From Lachnospiraceae bacterium M18-1 (GTDB lineage: Bacteria > Bacillota > Clostridia > Lachnospirales > Lachnospiraceae), in contig KE159605.1 in assembly GCA_000403295.2 (NCBI GenBank), positions 963,409-1,027,408 on the forward strand: a DNA stretch of 64,000 nt. The letters run 5' to 3'. Below are positions 33,115 to 41,150 of this stretch, one piece after another. The notes under the pieces were generated by a model. It saw nothing but the letters and a program-made list of their open reading frames with translations, searched no databases and was not told where the DNA came from. Position 1 is the first letter of the stretch. The number at the start of each line of letters is the position of its first letter. The position numbers and the translations under genes are program-made.

Positions 33115-34356
33115 CTATTCGTAATAAAAATCCTTTTTCAGTTCCTTTACTATTGCTTCGGCTGCATGCTCTTTTCCTTTGATCAGCAGATCCGCGGCCT
33201 TATTTCTCTGCTCTTTTAACGGATCTTCGCCTGCATAGAGCATGCGGATCGTCTCCTTCAGCTCTTCCCACGTGCCCACACAGTAGCAGCCTGACAGGAT
33301 TCCCTTCATAAACGCGTTATATTCAATATCTGCAACGCAGTAAATGATCGGTTTTCTCGTTACAAGATATTCGATCATCACGGTTGTCAGGTCTGCAACC
33401 AGGATATCAGATCTCCAGAGTGTAGTGTAATAGTCTGCTTCTTTATCATAATAAAGACCGTCCTGCGCCTGATACTTCCGCAGATAGTTCTCTGCCTCCA
33501 ATGCCGTCATTTCACCGGTCTTTACAAAGTTGTCAAACATCATGGGATGGGGGCGGAACACCATAGACCAGTCATCCTTTGACTGCACCAGTTCCGGCAA
33601 TGCATCCTTATATTCAAAAAAGTTACTGCTTCCCAGATTCTTATCTGTCGTCCACCGCGGACACCAGAGCATTTTAAATGATTCGGCGTCTTGTCCCTTC
33701 TCCCAGAACATGCCCTGTCTGCTCCGGGCGCCGAGAATCTGATCCAGCGCCGGATATCCCAGATAAAACGCCTTCTTTCTCCCTGCCCTGTACAACGCCT
33801 CTTCCCTGTGAAACACCAGGTCCCTGGCATAAGCATCCTCTGCAAAAAAGAGATATACGTTGGTAAAAAATGCCTGATTATAGCAGCTTGCCTCAACCGG
33901 CACCGTGCAGGCATAGGCATAAGGAACGTAGCAGATCCTCGCATACGCGGCCACAGTCCCGCTCTGGTAGCACTCCGGAAGATAGTGGTCATAAGGCCTC
34001 TGGTAAAACACATAGTCGGGACACATCTCCTCTAAAGAGACCCAGCTCCCGTCTGCCTTCTGCGCCTGAATGACCCTTCCTGCCAGCCGGTCAAAAAAAG
34101 CCAGGGACTCCTTCTGATGTTCCTTCGCAATGCTTTCATCGGGCACTGTCAGTATTACGCATTCGAACTGCGAATCCTGCCGCATCTGCTGATATACACT
34201 CTCCAGCTTATTCCAGAGCTGCGGCATCTGGCATATAAAAACAACCCGGACCTTTTTCCCTCTCCGGCTGTGCCTGCGGTATCCTGCAAGCATCCCTTTC
34301 AGTAATGGATTATCCATATGCTTATGGTAAAAATTTTTTGCTTTTTGTTTTAACAC
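33115..34356 (-). CDS. CDP-glycerol glycerophosphotransferase-like (TagF-like) transferase
   Basis: This is a 413-residue cytoplasmic protein. The C-terminal half shows the TagF pattern: KMLWCPRWT, MVFRPHPMMFDN, a SDILVADLTTVMIEYLVTRKPIIY segment (short: DILVADLTTVMIEYL) and KAADLLIKGKEHAAEAIV. TagF-family enzymes transfer a phospho-polyol from a CDP donor to a lipid-linked glycan. It starts at GTG with AAGGGGA upstream and overlaps the acetyltransferase stop by one base. The next gene encodes a nucleotidyltransferase, so its donor may be the CDP product of that enzyme rather than CDP-glycerol. Confidence 0.8.
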   Translation of the reverse strand: MLKQKAKNFYHKHMDNPLLKGMLAGYRRHSRRGKKVRVVFICQMPQLWNKLESVYQQMRQDSQFECVILTVPDESIAKEHQKESLAFFDRLAGRVIQAQKADGSWVSLEEMCPDYVFYQRPYDHYLPECYQSGTVAAYARICYVPYAYACTVPVEASCYNQAFFTNVYLFFAEDAYARDLVFHREEALYRAGRKKAFYLGYPALDQILGARSRQGMFWEKGQDAESFKMLWCPRWTTDKNLGSSNFFEYKDALPELVQSKDDWSMVFRPHPMMFDNFVKTGEMTALEAENYLRKYQAQDGLYYDKEADYYTTLWRSDILVADLTTVMIEYLVTRKPIIYCVADIEYNAFMKGILSGCYCVGTWEELKETIRMLYAGEDPLKEQRNKAADLLIKGKEHAAEAIVKELKKDFYYE

Positions 34357-34787
34357 TAATATTTCCCCTTTATGATCATGTCTGCCCCCACATCTTTTGT
34401 TACAACTGCCCCTGCCGCGATCATCGCATTTTCTCCGATCACGACGCCCGGCAGGATGGTGGCGTTAGCTCCGATGGAAGCCCCCCTCCTGATCAAGATC
34501 CTCTCCAGATGAAACTCTTTGTTTTTGGACTTTGGATATCTGTCATTGCAGAATGTGGCATTGGGTCCGATAAAAACGGAATCCTCGACCGTGATCCCGT
34601 CCCACAGAAAGACGCCTGCCTTGACCGTAACATGGTTTCCCACCTTCACATCATTTTCTATAAAGCAATGGGAACAGATATTGCAGCCTTCCCCGATGAC
34701 CGCACCGGGCAAGACCACTGTAAACTGCCAGATATTTGTATTTTCTCCGATCTGTTCTGACTGCACGTCTGCCAGTTGATGAATCAT
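34356..34787 (-). CDS. dTDP-sugar 3-N-acetyltransferase, hexapeptide type (FdtC/QdtC-like)
   Basis: The 143-residue left-handed beta-helix protein has repeats such as [34 protein letters not shown] (short: [14 protein letters not shown]), [12 protein letters not shown] and [22 protein letters not shown]. This sequence pattern is that of WbpD/WlbB/FdtC-type acetyltransferases that act on 3-amino sugars attached to nucleotides. Its neighbours are the matching aminotransferase and ketoisomerase, so it should complete dTDP-3-acetamido-3,6-dideoxyhexose. It is shorter than characterised QdtC proteins. Confidence 0.85.
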   Translation of the reverse strand: MIHQLADVQSEQIGENTNIWQFTVVLPGAVIGEGCNICSHCFIENDVKVGNHVTVKAGVFLWDGITVEDSVFIGPNATFCNDRYPKSKNKEFHLERILIRRGASIGANATILPGVVIGENAMIAAGAVVTKDVGADMIIKGKY

Positions 34788-34812
34788 TTTATATCTCTCC
34801 TGTTTGAATCTG

Positions 34813-35907
34813 TCATCCGTTAAAATCGTTCAGCAGCCGGATGATATACCCGATCTCCTCATCTGTGATCCCGTAATACATCGGAAGGCTCAGTTCCTGT
34901 GAGGCAATCCTTTTTGTGACCGGATATTCCCCTGACCGCAAGAAACGATAGGCTTCCTGTTCATAAATCGGGATTGGATAATGACATGCCGTCATCACGC
35001 CGCGGTCCGCCAGATATGCCTGCAGCCTGTCACGCTCCTCGCATAAAACAGCGAATATATGCCAGACATGAGTCCTGTCCGCAGCCGGCTGCGGTAATAC
35101 CAGCCTGGGGTTTTTAATCTCCTGGAGATATCTTTTTGCAGCTTGGTTCCTGTATGCGTTATATTTGTCCAGATATTTCAGCTTCACCCTCAGAAATCCT
35201 GCCTGGACTTCATCGAGACGGCTGTTATGCCCCAGATACTGGCAGTCGTACTTCTTCCGGAAGCCATAGTTTCCAAGCGCACGTACCTTATCGGCGATCC
35301 TTTTATCATTTGTGACCACAGCCCCTCCGTCTCCAAGCGCCCCCAGGTTCTTCCCCGGATAAAAGCTGAAACACCCCGCATTGCCGAAGGTGCCTGTCTT
35401 TTTTCCTTTATACTCTGCTCCATGGGCCTGCGCACAGTCCTCAACTACATACAGCTGATGCCTGGAGGCAAAATCCATCACTGCATCCATATCTGCAGGC
35501 TGTCCGTATAAATGTACCGGGATCACTGCTTTTGTCTTCTCTGTATAAGCCTCTTCCAATCCCCGGCCGTCCATATTAAAAGTCCCGATATCCGGCTCCA
35601 CAAAAACCGGCTCCGCACCGGTATAGGTAACAGCCAGAGCCGTAGCGATAAAGGTATTGCCGGGAAGGATCACCTCGTCGCCTTCCCCAATCTCCAGGGC
35701 TTTGAGCGCAAGAAAGATGGCATCCAGCCCATTGCCCACGCCGACGCATTCTTTTACATTGTTATACTGTGCAAATTCTTTTTCAAAAAGTTCCAGCTCC
35801 GTCCCCTGAATAAACCAGTTCTTTTCATATATTTCCTGAAACTTTCCGTATATCTCATCCCTGATCTCATCATGCATTTTTTCAAATGAGACAAATGGTA
35901 TGTTCAT
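34813..35907 (-). CDS. dTDP-3-keto-6-deoxyhexose 3-aminotransferase (DegT/FdtB family)
   Basis: The 364-residue DegT/DnrJ/EryC1 aminotransferase starts [17 protein letters not shown]. It has [38 protein letters not shown] (short: [13 protein letters not shown]), [11 protein letters not shown], and the PLP Lys in [16 protein letters not shown] near residue 187. These are typical of FdtB/QdtB, which transfer an amino group from glutamate to C3 of dTDP-3-keto-6-deoxyhexose. It is adjacent to the ketoisomerase and the acetyltransferase of the same pathway. Confidence 0.92.
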   Translation of the reverse strand: MNIPFVSFEKMHDEIRDEIYGKFQEIYEKNWFIQGTELELFEKEFAQYNNVKECVGVGNGLDAIFLALKALEIGEGDEVILPGNTFIATALAVTYTGAEPVFVEPDIGTFNMDGRGLEEAYTEKTKAVIPVHLYGQPADMDAVMDFASRHQLYVVEDCAQAHGAEYKGKKTGTFGNAGCFSFYPGKNLGALGDGGAVVTNDKRIADKVRALGNYGFRKKYDCQYLGHNSRLDEVQAGFLRVKLKYLDKYNAYRNQAAKRYLQEIKNPRLVLPQPAADRTHVWHIFAVLCEERDRLQAYLADRGVMTACHYPIPIYEQEAYRFLRSGEYPVTKRIASQELSLPMYYGITDEEIGYIIRLLNDFNG

Positions 35908-35924
35908 GTCCTGTCCTCACAACC

Positions 35925-36341
35925 TCACTGGTTTTCAGTAAAATACTGCCGTGCTATTTGTTCATATTTATTGTAATCTCTGATATAATCTTCTACTTTA
36001 TAGTGATCCCCTGCCAGGACAAGAAGCACCGCGTCACCGGAAAAATCAAACATTTCCCGCCAGACCATAGGTCCTATATACAGTCCTTTCTGCGGATCAT
36101 CCAGAAAAATCTCCTGCTCCTCCCACGGTGTCTTTACCAATATCCTGACGTGTCCGGAGACACAGATCAGCACCTGCTCCAGGTCTGCATGAGAATGAAA
36201 GCCTCTGCGGACTCCCTTTTCAACGCCGTAAATATAGTATACCCTCTTAATGTCAAAAGGGACGCTGTCTGACGCTTCAATCGGGACCAGACTGCCGTAT
36301 TCATCCATATGCCGCGGAAATTCCATTAATTGAATGTTCAT
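35925..36341 (-). CDS. dTDP-4-keto-6-deoxyglucose 3,4-ketoisomerase (FdtA/QdtA family)
   Basis: This 138-residue cupin has VPFDIKRVYYIYGVEKGVRRGFHSHADLEQVLICVSG (short: KRVYYIY and RRGFHSHADLEQ) with the His pair of the active site. It also has GLYIGPMVWREMFDFS, diagnostic of the FdtA/WxcM-C group. It isomerises the RfbB product, diverting it from rhamnose to a 3-amino sugar. Whether C4 is gluco (Qui3NAc) or galacto (Fuc3NAc) cannot be decided: the DEYG segment near residue 14 matches neither pattern I remember. It starts with ATG overlapping the GT2 stop. Confidence 0.9.
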   Translation of the reverse strand: MNIQLMEFPRHMDEYGSLVPIEASDSVPFDIKRVYYIYGVEKGVRRGFHSHADLEQVLICVSGHVRILVKTPWEEQEIFLDDPQKGLYIGPMVWREMFDFSGDAVLLVLAGDHYKVEDYIRDYNKYEQIARQYFTENQ

Positions 36342-37645
36342 TTTCCTTTTTTTACCCCTAATCTCTTCACTTCCCTCAATGGTTTCGTAATCCTCCAGGA
36401 CAGCGTCCTGCTCATCCCCTGTATCTCCCGGTTCAGCTTGGCAACTGCCTTTTCCTGAGACCGGTATGCTTTTTTCAATGCCTGATGTTCCTCTTCCAGG
36501 ATCTCATATTCCTGGTAAAAATCAAACGGATAAAGCTTCCAGGCATTTCCCAGCTCTTCATAATAATCGTTCAGAGAATACTGATACTCCTCTTCCAGGC
36601 ACTCTATAACGCTGTCGTCCAGAAATTCATTCAGAAAACGTGCGGCCGGCTGCCGGTTATTGACGCCCATCATATGCCAGCCGAGCAGAACAAAATATTT
36701 CTCGCTGACCAGACGGGCGTCCGTTGTGATTTCTTTTTTCAGCATGTCATGAAACGCCTCGCAGAAAATATCCCTGTTCATTTCTTTGATCATTGTATAG
36801 ATAATCGTCTGGATCTCATTCATGAAACGAATCATATTCTGTTTGTTGACCGCGCTGAGGCTGTCATTTTCCGTGCTGAGCCGTCTGTACTGTACGAGCG
36901 GCTTCTGAATGATGTGTACCGGGTATTTTTGAAGAACCCTTACCCAGTATTCAAAATCATGCAGCTGACGGAATCTGAGATCAAAACCGCCGATCTCCCG
37001 GATCACCTCGGAACGTATCAACGCGCTTGGATGGCAGAAATAATTGGCACTGTCAAAAAAGCAGCGCAGAACTTCCCCCTGGGTACAGTTTTTGTGCATA
37101 AAGATCTGGGTGTCGTAGTCGCACTCCTTTTCATCTTCCGAATACAGCCTGCCGTTCTCATCGATAAATTCTGCCCAGGAAAAGCAGACCGCCGTCTCTT
37201 TGTGCTGCTCCATATACTCGATCTGCTCCTGTAACTTTCCGCTGTGCCAGATATCATCCGAACCTATGAACGCCACATACTCTCCCCTGGCTTTTTTCAG
37301 AAGCTCATTGAAGGTCCGCACGGTCCCCCTGTTTTTTTCCGCCTGATAAAAGCGGATCCTCTCGTCCTCATGATCTGCCGGACGAGGTCCGCCTGTCCCG
37401 GAAGGACATGAGTGATGGGACGGTCCCTGGATATACTTCCTGACCACGTCTGCAGAACCATCTTTTGAACAGTCGTCAATGATAATGAGTTCCCAGTCCT
37501 CAAATGACTGCCCGATAATACTCTCGATGGTCTGCCCCACAAACTGTTCATGATTATAGACCGCAAGAACGACCGATATCCTTGGATTCTTATCTCTGCT
37601 GATACATGTCTTCATAATATTTTTGATACTCTCCGCTTGTAACAT
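36338..37645 (-). CDS. GT2-family glycosyltransferase with C-terminal coiled coil
   Basis: The 435-residue protein has a GT-A domain (about 20-240): RISVVLAVYNHEQFVGQTIESIIGQ (short: ISVVLAVYNHEQFVG), IIDDCSKDGSADV, EYVAFIGSDDIWHSGKL and LHDFEYWVRVLQK. A helical region follows, ending in EEHQALKKAYRSQEKAVAKLNRE and SWRITKPLRE, a tail shared by many Firmicutes surface-glycan transferases. It overlaps the end of rfbB by up to 56 bp; an ATG at 37615 would shorten this. An insertion with GPSHHSCPSGTGGP near residue 75 is unusual for the fold. The donor is unknown. Confidence 0.83.
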   Translation of the reverse strand: MLQAESIKNIMKTCISRDKNPRISVVLAVYNHEQFVGQTIESIIGQSFEDWELIIIDDCSKDGSADVVRKYIQGPSHHSCPSGTGGPRPADHEDERIRFYQAEKNRGTVRTFNELLKKARGEYVAFIGSDDIWHSGKLQEQIEYMEQHKETAVCFSWAEFIDENGRLYSEDEKECDYDTQIFMHKNCTQGEVLRCFFDSANYFCHPSALIRSEVIREIGGFDLRFRQLHDFEYWVRVLQKYPVHIIQKPLVQYRRLSTENDSLSAVNKQNMIRFMNEIQTIIYTMIKEMNRDIFCEAFHDMLKKEITTDARLVSEKYFVLLGWHMMGVNNRQPAARFLNEFLDDSVIECLEEEYQYSLNDYYEELGNAWKLYPFDFYQEYEILEEEHQALKKAYRSQEKAVAKLNREIQGMSRTLSWRITKPLREVKRLGVKKGK

Positions 37646-38672
37646 TCTTCATCCATTCTTCGTGTTCAAAAAACCATTGGATCGTAAGACGGATTCCGTC
37701 CTCAAACTTTGTCTCCGGATACCATCCAATCTCTTTTTTAATCTTGTCCGGCGCAATGGCATAGCGGCGGTCATGCCCTTTTCTGTCCTCCACATATGTG
37801 ATGAGCTCTTCGCTGACCAGCTGCTTTCTCGGGTCTCCTTCCGGAAGCATCTCCTGCAGAGTATCGAGAATGATATGGATGATCTGGATATTCTGCTTTT
37901 CGTTGTGTCCTCCGATATTGTACGTCTCAAAAAGACGTCCTTTTTCCTGTACCATGTCGATCCCTTTGGCATGATCTTCTACATACAGCCAGTCACGCAC
38001 ATTCTTTCCGTCGCCGTATACCGGAAGCTTCTTTCCCTGAAGCGCATTGTTAATGATCAGCGGGATGAGCTTTTCCGGAAACTGGAACGGCCCGTAATTA
38101 TTGCTGCAGTTCGTGATATTGGCCGGGAATCTGTAGGTATCCATATAAGACTTTACGAGCATATCAGAAGAAGCCTTACTTGCCGAATACGGGCTGTGAG
38201 GGTCGTAAGGCGTGGTCTCATAAAAGAAATCAGCCTCATTTTCCAGTGAACCATAGACCTCGTCCGTAGACACGTGCAGGAACTTTTTATCTTCTTTAAA
38301 TGTTCCGTCCGGCAGTTCCCAAGCTTCCTTCGCCGCATTCAGCATGACCAGGGTCCCCAGGACGTTGGTCTGTACAAATACCTCCGGATTCCGGATGCTT
38401 CTATCAACATGGCTCTCTGCCGCGAAATGAACCACCCGGTCGATATCATGATCTTTAAAAATCTGCCGGATCGTATCGGAATCGCAGATATCGGCTTTGA
38501 TAAAGGTATAATTTTCACGGTCCTCCACACCCTTGAGGTTCTCGAGGTTCCCCGCATAAGTCAGCTTATCTACATTGATGATCTGAATCTCATCCTGATA
38601 TTTCTGAAACATATAGTGTATATAATTGGAACCAATAAAACCGGCTCCGCCAGTCACAAGGTATGTTCGCAT
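37590..38672 (-). CDS. rfbB: dTDP-glucose 4,6-dehydratase
   Basis: This 360-residue extended SDR enzyme has YLVTGGAGFIGSNYIHYM, HFAAESHVDRSI, the catalytic STDEVYG with Asp-Glu, YSASKASSDMLVKSY and NCSNNYGPFQFPEKLIPLIINN (short: NNYGPFQFPEKLIP), all diagnostic of RmlB. It is the first gene of the long rhamnose/aminosugar/ABC-exporter operon and supplies the shared keto intermediate for both dTDP sugars. A good promoter lies 45 bp upstream. Confidence 0.97.
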   Translation of the reverse strand: MRTYLVTGGAGFIGSNYIHYMFQKYQDEIQIINVDKLTYAGNLENLKGVEDRENYTFIKADICDSDTIRQIFKDHDIDRVVHFAAESHVDRSIRNPEVFVQTNVLGTLVMLNAAKEAWELPDGTFKEDKKFLHVSTDEVYGSLENEADFFYETTPYDPHSPYSASKASSDMLVKSYMDTYRFPANITNCSNNYGPFQFPEKLIPLIINNALQGKKLPVYGDGKNVRDWLYVEDHAKGIDMVQEKGRLFETYNIGGHNEKQNIQIIHIILDTLQEMLPEGDPRKQLVSEELITYVEDRKGHDRRYAIAPDKIKKEIGWYPETKFEDGIRLTIQWFFEHEEWMKNVTSGEYQKYYEDMYQQR

Positions 38673-38718
38673 GTTGTTTCCTCCATAGTTTTGTTTTTTT
38701 CGCTGTAACTATTTCCCA

Positions 38719-38747
38719 ATTATAGCATTAGTATTCCTCAAAATCAA
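38719..38747 (-). promoter_or_regulatory. Promoter of the rfbB operon
   Basis: On the minus strand TTGATT (38742-38747), a 17-bp spacer, and TATAAT (38719-38724). This is the only clear promoter found for the genes from rfbB to rfbD. It is divergent to the promoter of the plus-strand sulfatase-family gene. Confidence 0.75.
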
Positions 38748-38808
38748 CCATTGTAGTCTTTAATTAGCCTCTTCTTCGAAATGTACACGGAAAACGATGA
38801 ATAATTCA

Positions 38809-38837
38809 TTGACATTTTTAATATTATAATGTAGCAT
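38809..38837 (+). promoter_or_regulatory. Putative promoter of the plus-strand LTA-synthase-like gene
   Basis: TTGACA (38809-38814) and TAGCAT (38832-38837) are 17 bp apart. A perfect TATAAT also occurs at 38825-38830 without a spaced -35. The leader then holds a small GCCCCT/AGGGGC hairpin before the start codon. Confidence 0.45.
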
Positions 38838-38901
38838 ATATAAGGGTTTTTGCCCCTCTTTTCAGGGGCCTTTCAGCATAATTCAGACAAGGAGAACAGG
38901 C

Positions 38902-40917
38902 ATGTTTCAGATACAGCATGATAAGATTCAAAGAATCCTGGCACTGGGATTCCATATTATATGGTTTTTGTTTCTTTATATTTTCAGTGAGATTTACTTA
39001 CATGTTTCCATATTTAAAAATGCTGATTTTTTTCTTCCGCTGATATTGAGCATTCCCGCAGTGCTTTTTGTATCCTTTTTATGTTCCCGTTTTTCCAGAA
39101 GGGTCAATATCATCCTGGGAGGGATCATTACGTTTCTGGTCTGCGCCTTTTGTGTGATGGAGCTGATCTATTACGGAATCTTTCATACGATGCTGGCTCC
39201 CTTCAGCAGCATCGGGATGGCGGGCAATGCTGTTGATTTCCAGAGTGTGTTATTTGGATATATCGGAAGGAATGCGGGACGTCTGGCCGTCTGCTTCCTT
39301 CCCTGTGTGATCTATCCTTTTTTATGCTGGTTTAAAAAAATCTGTAATCCTGTTCCTAAAAAGCTGGTCAGAAAGGGGTGGGAATCCGCTCTCTTCATGT
39401 ATGCTTTGGCTTTTCTCTGTATGCTGCCTTTTGGTACAGGATTGAAGTCTCCAATATATACTTATTTTTTCAGTTCACAGATTAATTATAATATTGAAAC
39501 ACTTGGACTTTTTACAGGAATCTTCCAGGATTTCAGCAGGGTCACATTAAGCGGGCTGACAGGATTTGATTCTCTTTTTTATGAGATTATGGACAACAGC
39601 AGCGTGATCTACCGCGGGGATGATGAAGGGGAACCAAATATCATCAACTACGATTTTGAAAAGCTGATCCGTCATACGGATAGTAAGAAGATTCAGGCCC
39701 TTCATCAGTATATGGCTGAGGAAGAGCCTACTTATAAAAATGAATATACCGGTATGTTTGAGGGCTATAACCTTATTTTCATTACTGCAGAGGGCTGGTG
39801 GAGGCATGCTGTCCGAAAAGATCTGACTCCGACCTTATACAAAATGCTGAACGAAGGGTTTGTATTTGAAAATTATTACACGCCTTTGTGGTATGGCAGT
39901 ACGATCGGCGGAGAATTTGCCAATCTGACCGGGCTGATCCCCAAGGAAAGCGGAAAGTTCAGTATGGTGGAAACCGGAGAGAATAAAAATAATATGCAGT
40001 TTACCCTGAGCCGCCTGCTGGAAAAGGAGGGCTACGATGTGAGGGCATTTCACAGCTATCATCATGACTTTTATCTCCGGCATCTTTCCCACCCGAATAT
40101 GGGATTTGAATGGTATGCTTCCGGCAACGGAGGATATGAATTTGAAAAGCATGAGGACGGGACCATGGTCTGGCCACAGTCTGACCTGAAGCTGGTGGCC
40201 GATACCTTTGACGTGTATGGCGATAAGACTCCGTTTTACACCAATTATATGAGCTTCAGCGGACATGCTGATTATGATGAAACGAATGAGATGGCAATGC
40301 GGCATATGGATCTGGTTGAGGACCTTCCCCTTTCTGACAATGCGAAGGCCTACCTTGCCTGTAACTATGAGTTGGAACTGGCAGTGGAATATCTGCTGGA
40401 ACGGCTGGAGGAAAAGGGACTCCTGGAAAATACGCTATTTGTTATCGGTCCTGACCATATCCCCTATGGCTATCAGGATATGTGCAGTGAGCTGGCAGGG
40501 GAAGACCTGGAGAACAGCCTGGAATGGTATCACAGCTCCCTGGTCATCTGGTCTGCTTCTATGCCGGAACCTGTGGAGGTGTCAAAGTTTTGCAGCAGCA
40601 TTGATATCTTCCCTACTGTAGCGAATCTGATGGGCCTGGAATATGATTCCCGCCTTCCTGCCGGACAGGATATCCTCTCTGACGCAGAGCAGTTTGTCAT
40701 CTTCCAGGACCGGAGCTGGATTACAGGCAGAGGGATTTATGAAAGTTATACCGGGGAATTTACTCCTTTTGAAAATATTGAATTTGGAGATGAAGAGCTG
40801 ATGGAAGAATATGTGACAGAAGTCAGTGAGATCGTAGAAAATAAAATGCAGATTTCCGCTGATATCGTAACCACCGACTACTACGCACAGCTGCCGCAAA
40901 TGCTCATCATTGAGTAA
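38902..40917 (+). CDS. LTA-synthase-like membrane phosphoglycerol transferase
   Basis: The 671-residue protein has five N-terminal membrane helices (residues 10-190) and an extracellular sulfatase-fold domain. Key positions are Glu in LIFITAEGWWRH, Ser-Thr in WYGSTIGGEFANLTGL (Thr as the likely nucleophile), and Asp-His in FVIGPDHIPYG. The ANLTGL segment is close to canonical LtaS. It is likely to polymerise or transfer glycerol phosphate from phosphatidylglycerol outside the membrane. AAGGAG precedes the start. It is transcribed divergently from rfbB and ends at a long palindrome. Confidence 0.87.
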   Translation: MFQIQHDKIQRILALGFHIIWFLFLYIFSEIYLHVSIFKNADFFLPLILSIPAVLFVSFLCSRFSRRVNIILGGIITFLVCAFCVMELIYYGIFHTMLAPFSSIGMAGNAVDFQSVLFGYIGRNAGRLAVCFLPCVIYPFLCWFKKICNPVPKKLVRKGWESALFMYALAFLCMLPFGTGLKSPIYTYFFSSQINYNIETLGLFTGIFQDFSRVTLSGLTGFDSLFYEIMDNSSVIYRGDDEGEPNIINYDFEKLIRHTDSKKIQALHQYMAEEEPTYKNEYTGMFEGYNLIFITAEGWWRHAVRKDLTPTLYKMLNEGFVFENYYTPLWYGSTIGGEFANLTGLIPKESGKFSMVETGENKNNMQFTLSRLLEKEGYDVRAFHSYHHDFYLRHLSHPNMGFEWYASGNGGYEFEKHEDGTMVWPQSDLKLVADTFDVYGDKTPFYTNYMSFSGHADYDETNEMAMRHMDLVEDLPLSDNAKAYLACNYELELAVEYLLERLEEKGLLENTLFVIGPDHIPYGYQDMCSELAGEDLENSLEWYHSSLVIWSASMPEPVEVSKFCSSIDIFPTVANLMGLEYDSRLPAGQDILSDAEQFVIFQDRSWITGRGIYESYTGEFTPFENIEFGDEELMEEYVTEVSEIVENKMQISADIVTTDYYAQLPQMLIIE

Positions 40918-40971
40918 AAAAAGAACCGTATACTTCAGGACAGATTTTCTGCTGCATGATTTCTGTAAAAT

Positions 40972-41076
40972 AATGAGGTCACTGTAAAATACTGATTAAG
41001 TACGAAATATGGACAGCTCACATGAGAGCCCGATTCCATATTTTGTATGTAACAGCTATTTTACAGCAACCTCATT
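40972..41076. terminator. Long palindrome between convergent genes
   Basis: AATGAGGT, CTGTAAAATA and TACGAAATATGGA on the left pair with TCCATATTTTGTA, TATTTTACAG and ACCTCATT on the right, followed by T6 on the plus strand. It probably terminates the plus-strand gene. Its roughly 105-bp length is more than a simple terminator needs. Confidence 0.6.
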
Positions 41077-41150
41077 TTTTCATTTTCACGTGGGAAGCGT
41101 CCGTTGACGCGAATACTCCAGATGCAAATCTGGACAAGCGAAGCATCCGG

